64,000 bases of DNA, taken from positions 1 through 64,000 of the forward strand of contig NZ_JNIY01000009.1 of NCBI RefSeq assembly GCF_000701465.1. Reading direction: 5' to 3'. Both the position numbers and the translations under genes were made by a program. Positions 1 through 9,215 of this stretch are shown piece after piece; the first letter of the stretch is position 1, and every line of letters begins with the position of its first letter. Under the pieces are notes generated by a model. It was not told the origin of the DNA, did not search any database, and saw only the letters and a program-made list of their open reading frames with translations. This stretch comes from Paraoerskovia marina DSM 21750. Its GTDB lineage: Bacteria > Actinomycetota > Actinomycetes > Actinomycetales > Cellulomonadaceae.

Positions 1-255
<255 letters not shown>

Positions 256-375
256 AACCCAACACTTCAATGCTTGCGTCCACTATGCGGTTCCCGAGAC
301 ACGGGCACCACCAACCCCCTCAAACCGCACACACGCGGCCACCCAAGGGGGAAGGAAACCCAACATCTCCATAGA

Positions 376-492
376 GTTACGGCGGTCACAGCGAAGGGGA
401 AACGCCCGGTCCCATTCCGAACCCGGAAGCTAAGCCCTTCAGCGCCGATGGTACTGCCCTGGGAACGGGGTGGGAGAGTAGGACACCGCCGG
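376..492 (+). rRNA. rrf: 5S ribosomal RNA
   Basis: About 117 nt beginning GTTACGGCGGTCA and ending ACACCGCCGGAC. The two ends pair to close the molecule, and the conserved CGAACCCGGAAG stretch sits in the middle. It follows the 23S gene after a spacer of roughly 120 nt, the usual 23S-5S order of an rrn operon. No tRNA lies in that spacer. Confidence 0.95.
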
Positions 493-503
493 ACAACCAT
501 TCA

Positions 504-537
504 CCAAAGGCCCACCCCAACCGGGGTGGGCCTTTGG
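504..537 (+). terminator. rRNA operon terminator
   Basis: A perfect 15-bp inverted repeat (CCAAAGGCCCACCCC with its complement) around a 4-nt loop begins 12 nt after the 5S gene. It is the transcription end of the rrn operon and insulates the next gene. Confidence 0.9.
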
Positions 538-615
538 CATACCCCCACGCCGTCATCTTGGTGGTGCCCGATGCTCTAGGCTCGAGCGGTCGATCGCCCC
601 CAGAGGAGAGTCTGC

Positions 616-1581
616 ATGCCCACACATGCCCGCCCGTCGGACCGTGGCCCGCGCCGCGCCGGCTCGGTTGCTTTGAACGTCGTCCGTGGCGGCCTGATGG
701 GGACTGCTGAGACCGTCCCGGGAGTCAGTGGCGGCACGATCGCGCTGATGGTGGGTGTGTACGAGGATCTTCTGACCTCGGCCGGTCACCTGCTCTCGGG
801 ACTGCGGATCGCCGCGACCGACGGAGTCCGTGGCCGCGGCCTCGACAGGGCGCGAGAAGACCTCGACCGTGTCCGCTGGGACATCCTCCTCCCGCTCGGC
901 GTCGGCATGGCGATCGCGCTTGTCGTGATGTCAGGAGTGATGGAGGAGGTCGTCACCGAGCACCCCTTCGAGATGAACGCACTCTTCTTCGGTCTGGTTC
1001 TCGCCTCGCTCTGGGTGCCGTACTCTTTGTCCGCCGCAGCGGAACCACGCCCCCGGGGCCGTTCCCGTTGGAGCTGGAAGGACGGAGCAGCCGCTGTCGC
1101 GGGAGCCGTCGTCGCGCTCGTCGTCGTCGGTCTGCCGGCGGGGGAGGTCGAGCCGACCCCCGTCGTCATCGTCGTCTCGGCGTTCATCGCCGTCACCGCA
1201 CTGGTTCTCCCAGGACTGTCGGGTTCTTTCCTGCTGCTGACGATGGGGCTGTACGAGTCGACCCTCGGGGCAGTCAACGACCGCGATCTCGGCTACCTCG
1301 CACTCTTCGCGCTCGGGGCCGTCCTCGGGCTGGCGTCGATCGTGAAGCTCCTTCAGTGGCTGCTGGAGCACCGTCGACGCGTCACGCTCGCCGTCCTGAC
1401 AGGTGTCATGGCGGGCAGTCTCCGTGCACTCTGGCCGTGGCAGGACGACGACCGCGGCCTGCAGGCGCCGTCAGAGGACCTCGGAACGGCTGTCGCCTTC
1501 GCGGCCGCCGGCTTCGTGGTCGTCGTCGCGCTCATCGTCCTCGAGCGTGTCATCGTCGCCCGGACCGCGTCCACGAGCTGA
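616..1581 (+). CDS. DUF368 family membrane protein (PopT-type polyprenyl-phosphate translocase)
   Basis: A 321-residue polytopic membrane protein with about eight hydrophobic segments. The N-terminal stretch with GLMGTAETVPGVSGGTIAL (about residues 27-45) is the hallmark of DUF368, and a second related glycine/serine-rich turn (LVLPGLSGSFLLL) lies near residue 195. DUF368 proteins were recently assigned as PopT, which recycles undecaprenyl phosphate across the membrane for cell-wall synthesis. That role is family knowledge and is not shown here. The ATG has an AGAGGAGAG ribosome site 7 nt upstream, and a TAGGCT -10 box lies at 577-582. The 3' end overlaps the convergent gene by 111 nt. Confidence 0.9.
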   Translation: MPTHARPSDRGPRRAGSVALNVVRGGLMGTAETVPGVSGGTIALMVGVYEDLLTSAGHLLSGLRIAATDGVRGRGLDRAREDLDRVRWDILLPLGVGMAIALVVMSGVMEEVVTEHPFEMNALFFGLVLASLWVPYSLSAAAEPRPRGRSRWSWKDGAAAVAGAVVALVVVGLPAGEVEPTPVVIVVSAFIAVTALVLPGLSGSFLLLTMGLYESTLGAVNDRDLGYLALFALGAVLGLASIVKLLQWLLEHRRRVTLAVLTGVMAGSLRALWPWQDDDRGLQAPSEDLGTAVAFAAAGFVVVVALIVLERVIVARTASTS

Positions 1582-2085
1582 CGCTCCGCCTGGCCGGCGT
1601 TCGACCGGACAGGCTCTCTCGCGCCTCACCCGGGTGGCGAGCGCCCACAGGAGGAGGGCCACCGAGCCGACTGCGAGGATCGGCTGTACGGGCTCGAACC
1701 ATGCGACGGCGCCGCTGTACCCGAGCGCCAGCAGCACGAGCTTGTTGCAGACCGGGCACCCGACGGCGAAGAAGGTCACGGTGGCGCCGACCAGACCGCG
1801 GCGGTCGGCGGTTCCGTCGACGGCCGGTGGGGGAGCGACGTAGGTGGCGGCCAACAGTCCGGTGAGCGTCGCACTGGCCACGAGCGCGGGCCACGCCCAC
1901 GACGTCGGAGGGGTCTCCCGTCCGAACCACGGCGTGTCGATCAGGTCGGTCGGTATGCCGATCACGAGGACGGTGAGGAGTGCGGTCGCGGTCGCGGTCC
2001 ACCACCGGCGCGCCGACCACGAAGCAACCTCTCTCCACAGTGGCGGAGACGGCGAGGTGAGCGTGGTCGTGGCCTTGGGGTCCAT
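1471..2085 (-). CDS. Four-helix membrane protein with a GCPVCNK motif, CsoR-like operator upstream
   Basis: A 204-residue protein of a family I cannot name. Four hydrophobic segments are visible. The third carries GCPVCNK, a CxxC-type pair at the membrane edge that could bind copper or another soft metal, or act in redox chemistry. The C-terminal ~50 residues are charged and low complexity, and they are encoded opposite the end of the DUF368 gene. The ATG at 2085 is chosen because the only other upstream starts would put a metal-regulator-like palindrome inside the coding sequence. That palindrome (2096-2109) overlaps a TATACC -10 box, which suggests repression by a CsoR-type sensor. Metal-linked function is inference from motif plus operator. 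Confidence 0.72.
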   Translation of the reverse strand: MDPKATTTLTSPSPPLWREVASWSARRWWTATATALLTVLVIGIPTDLIDTPWFGRETPPTSWAWPALVASATLTGLLAATYVAPPPAVDGTADRRGLVGATVTFFAVGCPVCNKLVLLALGYSGAVAWFEPVQPILAVGSVALLLWALATRVRRERACPVERRPGGASARGRGPGDDDTLEDDERDDDHEAGGREGDSRSEVL

Positions 2086-2095
2086 CGCGCCAGGG

Positions 2096-2109
2096 TACCC
2101 CCTGGGGTA
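2096..2109 (-). promoter_or_regulatory. CsoR-type operator candidate
   Basis: TACCCCCTGGGGTA is a perfect 6-bp inverted repeat with a 2-bp spacer, the TACCCC/GGGGTA pattern of CsoR-family (copper and related) operators. On the minus strand it overlaps the TATACC -10 hexamer and ends 10 nt before the start codon of the GCPVCNK membrane protein, an ideal repression position. No csoR gene is in the window. Confidence 0.65.
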
Positions 2110-2158
2110 TACGGGTAGGAAGTGCTCGACCGGTCGTCGTGGTGTCGCGGGCACGCCC

Positions 2159-2164
2159 TAGACT
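2159..2164 (+). promoter_or_regulatory. -10 box of gatC (leaderless start)
   Basis: TAGACT lies 6 nt before the gatC ATG with no ribosome-binding site between them. This spacing implies transcription starts at or next to the start codon. The same hexamer stands before gltX. Confidence 0.6.
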
Positions 2165-2170
2165 GTTCTC

Positions 2171-2467
2171 ATGTCCACCATCTCCCGTGACGAGGTCGCG
2201 CGCGTCGCGGCGCTCGCCCGCATCGACCTGAGCCCCGACGAGGTGACGCGCCTGGCCGGTGAGCTCGACGTCATCGTCGACGCGATCGCCCAGGTCAGTG
2301 CGGTCGCGACGCCCGAGGTTCCCGCGACGAGCCACCCCCTGCCCCTGACGAACGTCTACCGCGAGGACGTGCCCGAGCCGGCGCTTCCGGTCGAGGACGT
2401 GCTGGCGGGTGCCCCCGAGGCGCTCGACGGCCGTTTCCTCGTCCCGCAGATCCTGGGGGAGGACTGA
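2171..2467 (+). CDS. gatC: Asp/Glu-tRNA amidotransferase subunit C
   Basis: GatC, 98 residues, the usual length. It is the small stabilising subunit that wraps around GatA in the GatCAB complex. The N-terminal [22 protein letters not shown] is the typical GatC helix. It is the first gene of gatC-gatA-gatB. The gatA ATG directly follows in overlapping register (TGATG), so translation is probably coupled. The gene lacks a ribosome site and appears to be leaderless. Confidence 0.97.
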   Translation: MSTISRDEVARVAALARIDLSPDEVTRLAGELDVIVDAIAQVSAVATPEVPATSHPLPLTNVYREDVPEPALPVEDVLAGAPEALDGRFLVPQILGED

Positions 2468-3981
2468 TGACCGACCTGACGCGCCTGACGGCCGCAGAGA
2501 TGGCCGCACGACTGTCGGCGGGGACCGTGACGAGCGTCGATCTGACGCAGGCACACCTGGATCGCATCGCGGCGGTCGACGGTGACGTCCACGCCTACCT
2601 CCACGTCAACGCCGAGGAGGCCCTCGCCACCGCCCGCGACGTCGACGCGCGTCGTGCCGCGGGCGAGGACCTGCACCCGCTCGCCGGGGTGCCGATCGCG
2701 ATCAAGGACGTCGTCGTCACGCAGGGCATCCCGACGACCGCCGGCTCGAAGATCCTCGAGGGTTGGGTGCCGCCCTACGACGCGACGCTCGTCGAGCGCG
2801 TCCGTGCCGCCGGCATGCCGATCCTGGGCAAGACGAACATGGACGAGTTCGCCATGGGGTCGTCGACCGAGCACTCGGCCTACGGGCCGACGCGCAACCC
2901 CTGGGACCTCACCCGGATCCCAGGCGGTTCAGGCGGGGGTTCGGCGGCTGCGGTCGCCGCTTTCGCTGCGCCGCTCGCCGTGGGTACCGACACCGGTGGG
3001 TCGATCCGTCAGCCCGGTGCGGTCACCGGGACGGTCGGTGTGAAGCCGACCTACGGGGGCATCTCACGGTACGGGCTCATCGCCATGGCGTCGTCGCTCG
3101 ACCAGGCAGGGCCGGTCACCCGGACGGTGCTCGACTCCGCGCTCCTGCACGAGCTGCTCGGCGGTCACGACCCGCGCGACTCGACCTCCGTCCCCGAGGT
3201 CGTCCCGCCGGTCGTCGACGCGGCACGCCAGGGCGCGTCGGGCGACCTCGCCGGTGTGCGGATCGGCGTCGTGAAGGAGCTGAGCGGCGACGGCTACCAG
3301 GCCGGTGTCAGTGCGCGCTTCGAGGAGTCGCTCGAGGTGCTGCGCGGTCTGGGCGCAGAGATCGTCGAGGTCTCGTGCCCGAACTTCGAGTACGCGCTCG
3401 GCGCGTACTACCTGATCATGCCGGCGGAGGCGTCGAGCAACCTCGCGAAGTTCGACGGCATGCGGTTCGGTCTGCGGGTCGAGCCCGACGAGGGGCCCGT
3501 CACGGCCGAACGTGTCATGTCGGCGACTCGCGGCGCCGGGTTCGGCGACGAGGTCAAGCGCCGCATCATCCTGGGTACCTATGCGCTCTCGGCGGGCTAC
3601 TACGACGCGTACTACGGCAGCGCGCAGAAGGTCCGCACCCTGATCCAGCGGGACTTCGACGCGGCGTTCGAGCAGGTCGACGTCCTGGTCTCGCCGACGG
3701 CACCGACCACCGCGTTCGAGCTGGGTTCCAAGCTCGACGACCCGCTGGCGATGTACCTGAACGACATCGCGACGATCCCCGCCAACCTCGCAGGGGTTCC
3801 GGGCATGTCGCTGCCGAACGGCGTGTCCGACGACGGGCTGCCGGTCGGATTCCAGATCCTCGCACCCGCGAAGCAGGACCACCGGATGTACCGGGTCGGA
3901 GCCGCGCTGGAGACGGCGTTGGAGAAGTCATGGGGTGGCCCGCTCCTCGAGCAGGCCCCCGAGCTGGAGGAGAAGGCATGA
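2467..3981 (+). CDS. gatA: Asp/Glu-tRNA amidotransferase subunit A
   Basis: GatA, 504 residues, an amidase-signature enzyme that releases ammonia from glutamine and passes it to GatB. The catalytic Lys is in [10 protein letters not shown] (about residue 80). The Gly/Ser-rich signature [13 protein letters not shown] followed by [11 protein letters not shown] holds the cis-Ser and nucleophilic Ser of the Ser-cisSer-Lys triad. It overlaps gatB by ATGA. Actinobacteria generally lack GlnRS, so the complex is needed to make Gln-tRNA from Glu-tRNA(Gln), and it may also make Asn-tRNA. Confidence 0.98.
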   Translation: MTDLTRLTAAEMAARLSAGTVTSVDLTQAHLDRIAAVDGDVHAYLHVNAEEALATARDVDARRAAGEDLHPLAGVPIAIKDVVVTQGIPTTAGSKILEGWVPPYDATLVERVRAAGMPILGKTNMDEFAMGSSTEHSAYGPTRNPWDLTRIPGGSGGGSAAAVAAFAAPLAVGTDTGGSIRQPGAVTGTVGVKPTYGGISRYGLIAMASSLDQAGPVTRTVLDSALLHELLGGHDPRDSTSVPEVVPPVVDAARQGASGDLAGVRIGVVKELSGDGYQAGVSARFEESLEVLRGLGAEIVEVSCPNFEYALGAYYLIMPAEASSNLAKFDGMRFGLRVEPDEGPVTAERVMSATRGAGFGDEVKRRIILGTYALSAGYYDAYYGSAQKVRTLIQRDFDAAFEQVDVLVSPTAPTTAFELGSKLDDPLAMYLNDIATIPANLAGVPGMSLPNGVSDDGLPVGFQILAPAKQDHRMYRVGAALETALEKSWGGPLLEQAPELEEKA

Positions 3982-5480
3982 GCGCCGCAGTTGATCTCGT
4001 TCCGTTCGAGGAGGCGCTGAAGCGCTACGACCCGGTCATCGGGCTCGAGGTGCACGTCGAGCTCGGAACCCGCACGAAGATGTTCTGCCCGGCCGAGGTC
4101 GAGTTCGGTGGTGAGCCGAACACCCAGGTCACCCCGGTCTCGCTCGGCCTTCCCGGCGCGCTCCCGGTCGTGAACCGGACCGCGGTCGAGTCGGCGATCA
4201 AGATCGGTCTCGCGCTCAACTGCCAGATCGCCGAGAGCTGCCGGTTCGCGCGGAAGAACTACTTCTACCCGGACAACCCGAAGAACTTCCAGACGTCGCA
4301 GTACGACGAGCCGATCGCCTTCGACGGCTGGCTGGACGTCGAGCTGGAGGACGGCGAGATCTTCCGCGTGGAGATCGAGCGCGCGCACATGGAGGAGGAC
4401 GCGGGCAAGAACACGCACGTCGGTGGGACGGGCGGCCGGATCCAGGGCGCCGAGTACTCGCTCGTCGACTACAACCGTGCCGGCATCCCGCTCGTCGAGA
4501 TCGTGACGCGGCCCATCACGGGCGCGGGGGAGCGGGCGCCCGAGGTCGCGCGAGCCTACGTGCACGCGCTTCGCGACATCTTCCGGACGCTCGACGTCTC
4601 GGAGGCGCGGATGGAGCGCGGCAACGTACGTGCGGACGTCAACCTGTCGCTGCGTGCCACGCCCGACTCCCCGTTGGGCACCCGGACCGAGACCAAGAAC
4701 GTCAACTCGTTCCGCTCGATCGAGCGCGCGGTGCGCTACGAGGTATCGCGCCAGGCGGCCGTGCTGGACGCGTCGGGCACGATCGTCCAGGAGACCCGTC
4801 ACTGGCACGAGGACACCTCGAGCACCTCGTCGGGACGTCCCAAGTCGGACGCCGAGGACTACCGCTACTTCCCGGAGCCCGACCTGGTCCCCGTCGCGCC
4901 GAGCCGCGACTGGGTCGAAGAGCTGCGTGCAGCTCTGCCCGAGCTGCCCGCCGAGCGTCGTCGTCGGCTCCACGCCGAGTGGGGATACGCCGATGCCGAG
5001 ATGCGTGACGTCGTCAACGCGGGAGCACTCGATCTGATCGAGGCGACCGTGGCCGCCGGGACGAGTGCCGCCGGCGCCCGCAAGTGGTGGATGGGTGAGC
5101 TGGCCCGCAAGGCCAAGTCCGACGAGGTCGAGCTGGCCGACCTGCCCGTGACCCCGGCGCAGATCTCCGAGCTGCAGGGACTCGTCGACTCGGGTCGGAT
5201 CAACGACAAGCTCGCCCGGCAGGCGCTCGAGGGCGTCCTCGCCGGCGAGGGTGACCCGACCGCCGTGGTCCAGGCCCGGGGGCTCGAGGTCGTCTCGGAC
5301 GACGGTCCGCTCCTCGAGGCGATCGACGCCGCGCTCGCCGCGCAGCCGGACATCGCCGACAAGATCCGTGGTGGCAACCTCGGACCGGTGGGGGCGATCA
5401 TCGGTGCCGTGATGAAGGCGACACGCGGCCAGGCAGACGCGGGCCGCGTGCGCGAGCTCGTCCTCGAACGAGTGAGCTGA
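3978..5480 (+). CDS. gatB: Asp/Glu-tRNA amidotransferase subunit B
   Basis: GatB, 500 residues. It binds mischarged tRNA, activates the Glu/Asp side chain with ATP and amidates it. The start is the ATG overlapping the gatA stop (ATGA). The protein begins [20 protein letters not shown] and continues with IGLEVHVEL, the conserved opening of the kinase-like cradle. The [15 protein letters not shown] block and the C-terminal Yqey-type tail ([19 protein letters not shown]) are intact. Last gene of the operon. Confidence 0.98.
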   Translation: MSAAVDLVPFEEALKRYDPVIGLEVHVELGTRTKMFCPAEVEFGGEPNTQVTPVSLGLPGALPVVNRTAVESAIKIGLALNCQIAESCRFARKNYFYPDNPKNFQTSQYDEPIAFDGWLDVELEDGEIFRVEIERAHMEEDAGKNTHVGGTGGRIQGAEYSLVDYNRAGIPLVEIVTRPITGAGERAPEVARAYVHALRDIFRTLDVSEARMERGNVRADVNLSLRATPDSPLGTRTETKNVNSFRSIERAVRYEVSRQAAVLDASGTIVQETRHWHEDTSSTSSGRPKSDAEDYRYFPEPDLVPVAPSRDWVEELRAALPELPAERRRRLHAEWGYADAEMRDVVNAGALDLIEATVAAGTSAAGARKWWMGELARKAKSDEVELADLPVTPAQISELQGLVDSGRINDKLARQALEGVLAGEGDPTAVVQARGLEVVSDDGPLLEAIDAALAAQPDIADKIRGGNLGPVGAIIGAVMKATRGQADAGRVRELVLERVS

Positions 5481-5504
5481 ACGGACGATGAGGGGAGTCG
5501 CGGT

Positions 5505-6074
5505 ATGACACGGGGGCCTTCGGTGCAGGCGGAGATGGTTCGTCTCCGGCCGATCGAACCGCGAGACACCGATCGCATGTGGGAGTCCGTCCAGGACCCC
5601 GACACGATGCGCCAGACCGGGCGGACACGAGTCTTTGAGCGCCAGGAGATCGACTCTTGGTGCGCCGAGGTCTCGGACATGCCCGGTCGGTTCGACTGGG
5701 CGATCACGCCCGGGGCCATCCGGGACGGCGAGCCGGTCAGTGACGAGATGATCGGCGAGATCACCCTCGACAAGATCGACGAGGACGTCCGGTCCGCGAA
5801 CATCCACATGCTGATGCTCCCGAACTACCGTGGGCGCGGGTACGGCAGCGAGGCGATCTATCAGGTGCTGAAGTTCGCGTTCTCCCCCGAGGGGGCGGAC
5901 CTGCACCGGGTGGGTCTCGACGTCCTCGCGATCAACCCGCGCGCCGTGATGCTGTACGAGAGCCTCGGATTCCGCGAGGAGGGGCGACTACGGGACGCGT
6001 ACCGGGACGGTGACGGGTGGTGCGACGGCATCGTCATGAGCATCCTCTCGGAAGAGTTCGACGCCATGGAGTAG
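5505..6074 (+). CDS. GNAT family N-acetyltransferase (RimJ/RimL type)
   Basis: A 189-residue acetyltransferase. RLRPIEPRDTDRMWESVQDPD is the RimJ/RimL-style N-terminus. The acetyl-CoA loop reads NYRGRGYGSEA near residue 106, followed by the conserved NPRAVMLYESLGFREEGRLRDAY block. An AGGGGAG site precedes the ATG. It lies 24 nt after gatB and may be read through from that operon. The substrate (an N-terminal amine or a small molecule) cannot be told from sequence. Confidence 0.9.
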   Translation: MTRGPSVQAEMVRLRPIEPRDTDRMWESVQDPDTMRQTGRTRVFERQEIDSWCAEVSDMPGRFDWAITPGAIRDGEPVSDEMIGEITLDKIDEDVRSANIHMLMLPNYRGRGYGSEAIYQVLKFAFSPEGADLHRVGLDVLAINPRAVMLYESLGFREEGRLRDAYRDGDGWCDGIVMSILSEEFDAME

Positions 6075-6095
6075 GCGCAGGGCCCGGTCCGCCTG

Positions 6096-7490
6096 CTACC
6101 CGTCGCGCCGTGCGAAGTCCTCGAGCGTCCGTTCGCGCTCGTGCGCGTGGTCGACCATGCGTTCGGGGTAGGCCGGAAGGGCCGGGTCCGGGGCCGCGAA
6201 CAGGTCGTCCGGAACCTTCCACGGCTCGTGGGCCGACTTCCCGGAGAGGTGGCGCAGCTCGGGGACCCATCGCCGCACGTACGTGCCGTCCGGGTCGAAC
6301 TTCAGCCCCTGGGTCACGGGGTTGAACACCCGGAAGTACGGGGCGGCGTCCCGCCCGGTGCCGGCGACCCACTGCCAGTTGAGCTGGTTCTGCGCGACGT
6401 CGCCGTCGACGAGGTGCCGCATGAAGTGCTCTGCTCCGCGCTGCCACCGCACGTGCAGGTCCTTGACCAGGAACGAGGCCACGACCATCCGGAGCCGGTT
6501 GTGCATGCGTCCGGTCGCGAGGAGCTCGCGCATCCCGGCGTCGACGAACGGGAACCCGGTGGTGCCGGTGGCCCAGCGTTCGAGGGCCTCCGACTCCTCG
6601 GTTCCCGTGGCCCACGCGTCGTCCGGCACGACACGCTTGAGCGAGCGCGTGCGGGCCGACGGGTGGTGGAACAGGACGTCGGCGTGGAAGTCGCGCCACG
6701 CGAGCTGCCGGCGATATGCCGCGACCACCTCCGGAGGAGCAGTGTTCGCGTCGAGCTGCGCGAGATCCCGGAGCATCGTGCGCGGGTGGATCTCGCCCCA
6801 CTTCAGCGCGGTCGAGAGCCCCGACGTCGCACGACCCGGGACGTCGCGGTCCTCGACGTAGTGGACGAGCTCGTCGGCGAGGAAGTCGTGCCACCGTCCG
6901 AGGGCGGCCTCCTCGCCGGCCGGGGGAAGATCCGCAGAGGTCTCGGGCGGCTCGGGCAGCGAGTCGCTGCGCACGTCGGCCCACGGGGAGTCCTGGGGAG
7001 CGGCGGCCGGGGTGCGCCACCCGTGATCGAGCCAGGCACGGTGGAACGGTGTGAAGACCTGGTACGGGTCGCCGTCGGACTTGCGCACGCGTCCGGGGGA
7101 GACGGCATAGGGCGACCCGACCGGGCGGAGCTCGGCCCGAAGGTCGCCGAGGCGCGCTGCGACCTGCTCGTCCCGACGCCGTCCGTACGGTTCGAGGGCC
7201 GCGGTCACGTACACCGCCTCGGCGTCGAGCTCGGCGACGAGGGCGGGGACCACCTCGGAGGGGTCGCCCAGGCGGACGACGAGCGCGCCGCCGAGAGCCT
7301 CGTCCAGCCGGGCGAGGCTTCGGGCGAGGTGAGAGCGGCGCGGTACCCCGGCCGTCGCCCAGAGCGCGGGATCGAGGACGAAGAGCGGGACGACGTCGGA
7401 CGCCGCGTCACGGGCTGCGTCCGACGCCGCGGCGAGGGCAGGGTTGTCCGCGACACGCAGGTCTCGACGGAACCAGTGCAACGTCGTCAT
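6096..7490 (-). CDS. phr: Deoxyribodipyrimidine photolyase
   Basis: A 464-residue class I photolyase/cryptochrome protein that uses FAD and light to split UV-induced pyrimidine dimers. The N-terminal antenna domain begins TTLHWFRRDLRVADNPAL. The FAD-binding half carries ATSGLSTALKWGEIHPR, the WRDFHADVLFHHP stretch, and the conserved PFVDAGMRELLATGRMHNR and NWQWVAGTGRDAAPYFRVFNP blocks. An in-frame upstream GTG exists, but the ATG at 7490 gives the usual MTTLHWFRRDLR start. Convergent with the GNAT gene. Confidence 0.96.
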   Translation of the reverse strand: MTTLHWFRRDLRVADNPALAAASDAARDAASDVVPLFVLDPALWATAGVPRRSHLARSLARLDEALGGALVVRLGDPSEVVPALVAELDAEAVYVTAALEPYGRRRDEQVAARLGDLRAELRPVGSPYAVSPGRVRKSDGDPYQVFTPFHRAWLDHGWRTPAAAPQDSPWADVRSDSLPEPPETSADLPPAGEEAALGRWHDFLADELVHYVEDRDVPGRATSGLSTALKWGEIHPRTMLRDLAQLDANTAPPEVVAAYRRQLAWRDFHADVLFHHPSARTRSLKRVVPDDAWATGTEESEALERWATGTTGFPFVDAGMRELLATGRMHNRLRMVVASFLVKDLHVRWQRGAEHFMRHLVDGDVAQNQLNWQWVAGTGRDAAPYFRVFNPVTQGLKFDPDGTYVRRWVPELRHLSGKSAHEPWKVPDDLFAAPDPALPAYPERMVDHAHERERTLEDFARRDG

Positions 7491-7578
7491 GCGGTCACGG
7501 TACGGCCTCCACGCGAACCTCACAGAAGTCTCGCGCGACGTGCCCTCAGCGCCCGCGCAGTCGCCTCACAGGAATGGC

Positions 7579-9132
7579 ATGATCGCCTTCATGACGGACG
7601 ACCGCCCCGCGCGAGGCACGACCGGCGCGGAGCCGGACGAGCCGACTTTCTTCGGCCACCCCCGTGGTCTGATGACGCTGTTCACCACGGAGATGTGGGA
7701 GCGGTTCAGCTACTACGGGATGCGCGCCATCCTGCTGTACTACCTCACGGACACGGCGGCGAACGGCGGCCTCGGGCTCGACGACGCCACGGGCCTCGCG
7801 TTCGTGTCGATCTACGGCACCTCGGTGTACCTGCTGACGATCGTGGGTGGGTGGCTCGCGGACCGCGTCATCGGAGCGCGGCGTGCCGTCCTCTACGGCG
7901 GTGTGATCATCGCGGCGGGTCACGTCCTGCTGACCATCCCCGGGGTCGGGTTCTCGATGTCGGGAATCGCGTTCGTCGCGCTCGGCACGGGTCTGCTCAA
8001 GCCGAACGTCTCGTCGATGGTCGGCGACCTGTACGCGCGCGACGACGACCGTCGCAACGCCGCGTTCACGATCTTCTACATGGGGATCAACATCGGCTCC
8101 CTGACGGCCCCGTTCCTCGTCGGCTGGGTGCGCGAGTGGGGCGGGTACCACGCAGGGTTCTCGGTCGCCGCGATCGGCATGGCCATCGCGCTCGTCTTCT
8201 ACGTCGCCGGCGGGAAGTTGCTGCGCGACGCCGGCAAGGACGTCCCCAACCCGATCACCCGTGACGAGGCGCCCGGGCTGGTCCGTGGTGGGCTCTTGCT
8301 CCTGCTCGCCGTCGCTGTGGCGATGCTCCTGGGGACGTGGGCCGGTGGTGGCTGGTCGATCGACGCGTTCATCGACGGGATGTCGTACCTCGCGTTCGCC
8401 GCGCCGATCTTCTACCTGACCCTGATGTACCGCTCGCCGAAGGTCGAGGACTACGAGCGACCGCGCGTCCTGGCGTACGTCCCGTTGTTCGTCGCCGCCA
8501 CGTTCTTCTGGATGATCTTCGAGCAGGCGGCGACCACGTTGTCGGAGTTCGCCAAGGACAGCACCGACCTGACGTTCCTCGGCACCGAGGTGAACCCGGA
8601 GTTCTTCCAGTCGGTCAACCCCGCCAGCATCATCATCCTGGCCCCGCTGTTCGCGTGGATCTGGAAGAAGACCAAGGACCAGCCCCCGACGGCCTACAAG
8701 TTCGTCATCGGCCTGACCTTCGCGGGACTCTCGTTCCTCTGGTTGGCCGGGGTCATCGTGGTCATGGACGGGGCCGACGCTCCGGCCTGGACGCTGGCGA
8801 TGGTGTACGTGATCCAGACTCTCGGCGAGCTCTGTCTGTCTCCCGTGGGTCTGGCCGCGACGACCCTTCTCGCGCCGAAGGCGTTCCGCAACCAGGCCAT
8901 GGCGCTCTGGTTCCTCGCGCCGGCCGCGGGCCAGGCGATCACCGCCCAGCTCGTCCAGGCGACCGAGGGTGCGAGCCAGGTCGCGTACTTCGGGTGGACC
9001 GGTCTGGTGGCGGTCGGTGTCGCCGTCGTGCTGCTCTTCCTCTCGCCGTGGATCACGCGACACATCCGGCACGCCGACGCGCTGGAGGCCAAGCGGTCCG
9101 ACGGTGGCGACGAGGCTCCGTCCGCTGTGTGA
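7579..9132 (+). CDS. POT/PTR family proton-dependent oligopeptide transporter
   Basis: A 517-residue major-facilitator protein with about 14 membrane spans that imports di- and tripeptides with protons. The diagnostic ExxER motif is present in the first helix ([19 protein letters not shown]). The [13 protein letters not shown] stretch of helix 4 is also typical of the family. The ATG at 7579 has AGGA 5 nt upstream. A second ATG four codons later is an alternative start. Divergent from phr. Confidence 0.94.
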   Translation: MIAFMTDDRPARGTTGAEPDEPTFFGHPRGLMTLFTTEMWERFSYYGMRAILLYYLTDTAANGGLGLDDATGLAFVSIYGTSVYLLTIVGGWLADRVIGARRAVLYGGVIIAAGHVLLTIPGVGFSMSGIAFVALGTGLLKPNVSSMVGDLYARDDDRRNAAFTIFYMGINIGSLTAPFLVGWVREWGGYHAGFSVAAIGMAIALVFYVAGGKLLRDAGKDVPNPITRDEAPGLVRGGLLLLLAVAVAMLLGTWAGGGWSIDAFIDGMSYLAFAAPIFYLTLMYRSPKVEDYERPRVLAYVPLFVAATFFWMIFEQAATTLSEFAKDSTDLTFLGTEVNPEFFQSVNPASIIILAPLFAWIWKKTKDQPPTAYKFVIGLTFAGLSFLWLAGVIVVMDGADAPAWTLAMVYVIQTLGELCLSPVGLAATTLLAPKAFRNQAMALWFLAPAAGQAITAQLVQATEGASQVAYFGWTGLVAVGVAVVLLFLSPWITRHIRHADALEAKRSDGGDEAPSAV

Positions 9133-9163
9133 GCACCGTGTCCGCCGAATGGCGAGACGGACG

Positions 9164-9169
9164 TAGGCT
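9164..9169 (+). promoter_or_regulatory. -10 box candidate of the first ilvD
   Basis: TAGGCT lies 46 nt before the ilvD ATG, giving a short leader that includes the AAAGGAG ribosome site at 9202-9208. No convincing -35 is seen. No leader peptide or terminator hairpin is present, unlike ilvB and cimA. Confidence 0.4.
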
Positions 9170-9215
9170 CTGCGAGCCGTCGCACGACGGACCCGTACGT
9201 CAAAGGAGTTCACCC

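Noticed and set aside
3612-5906. Long minus-strand open frame opposite gatA/gatB
   Set aside because: Shadow of conserved GatA and GatB coding sequences, with no recognisable domain.
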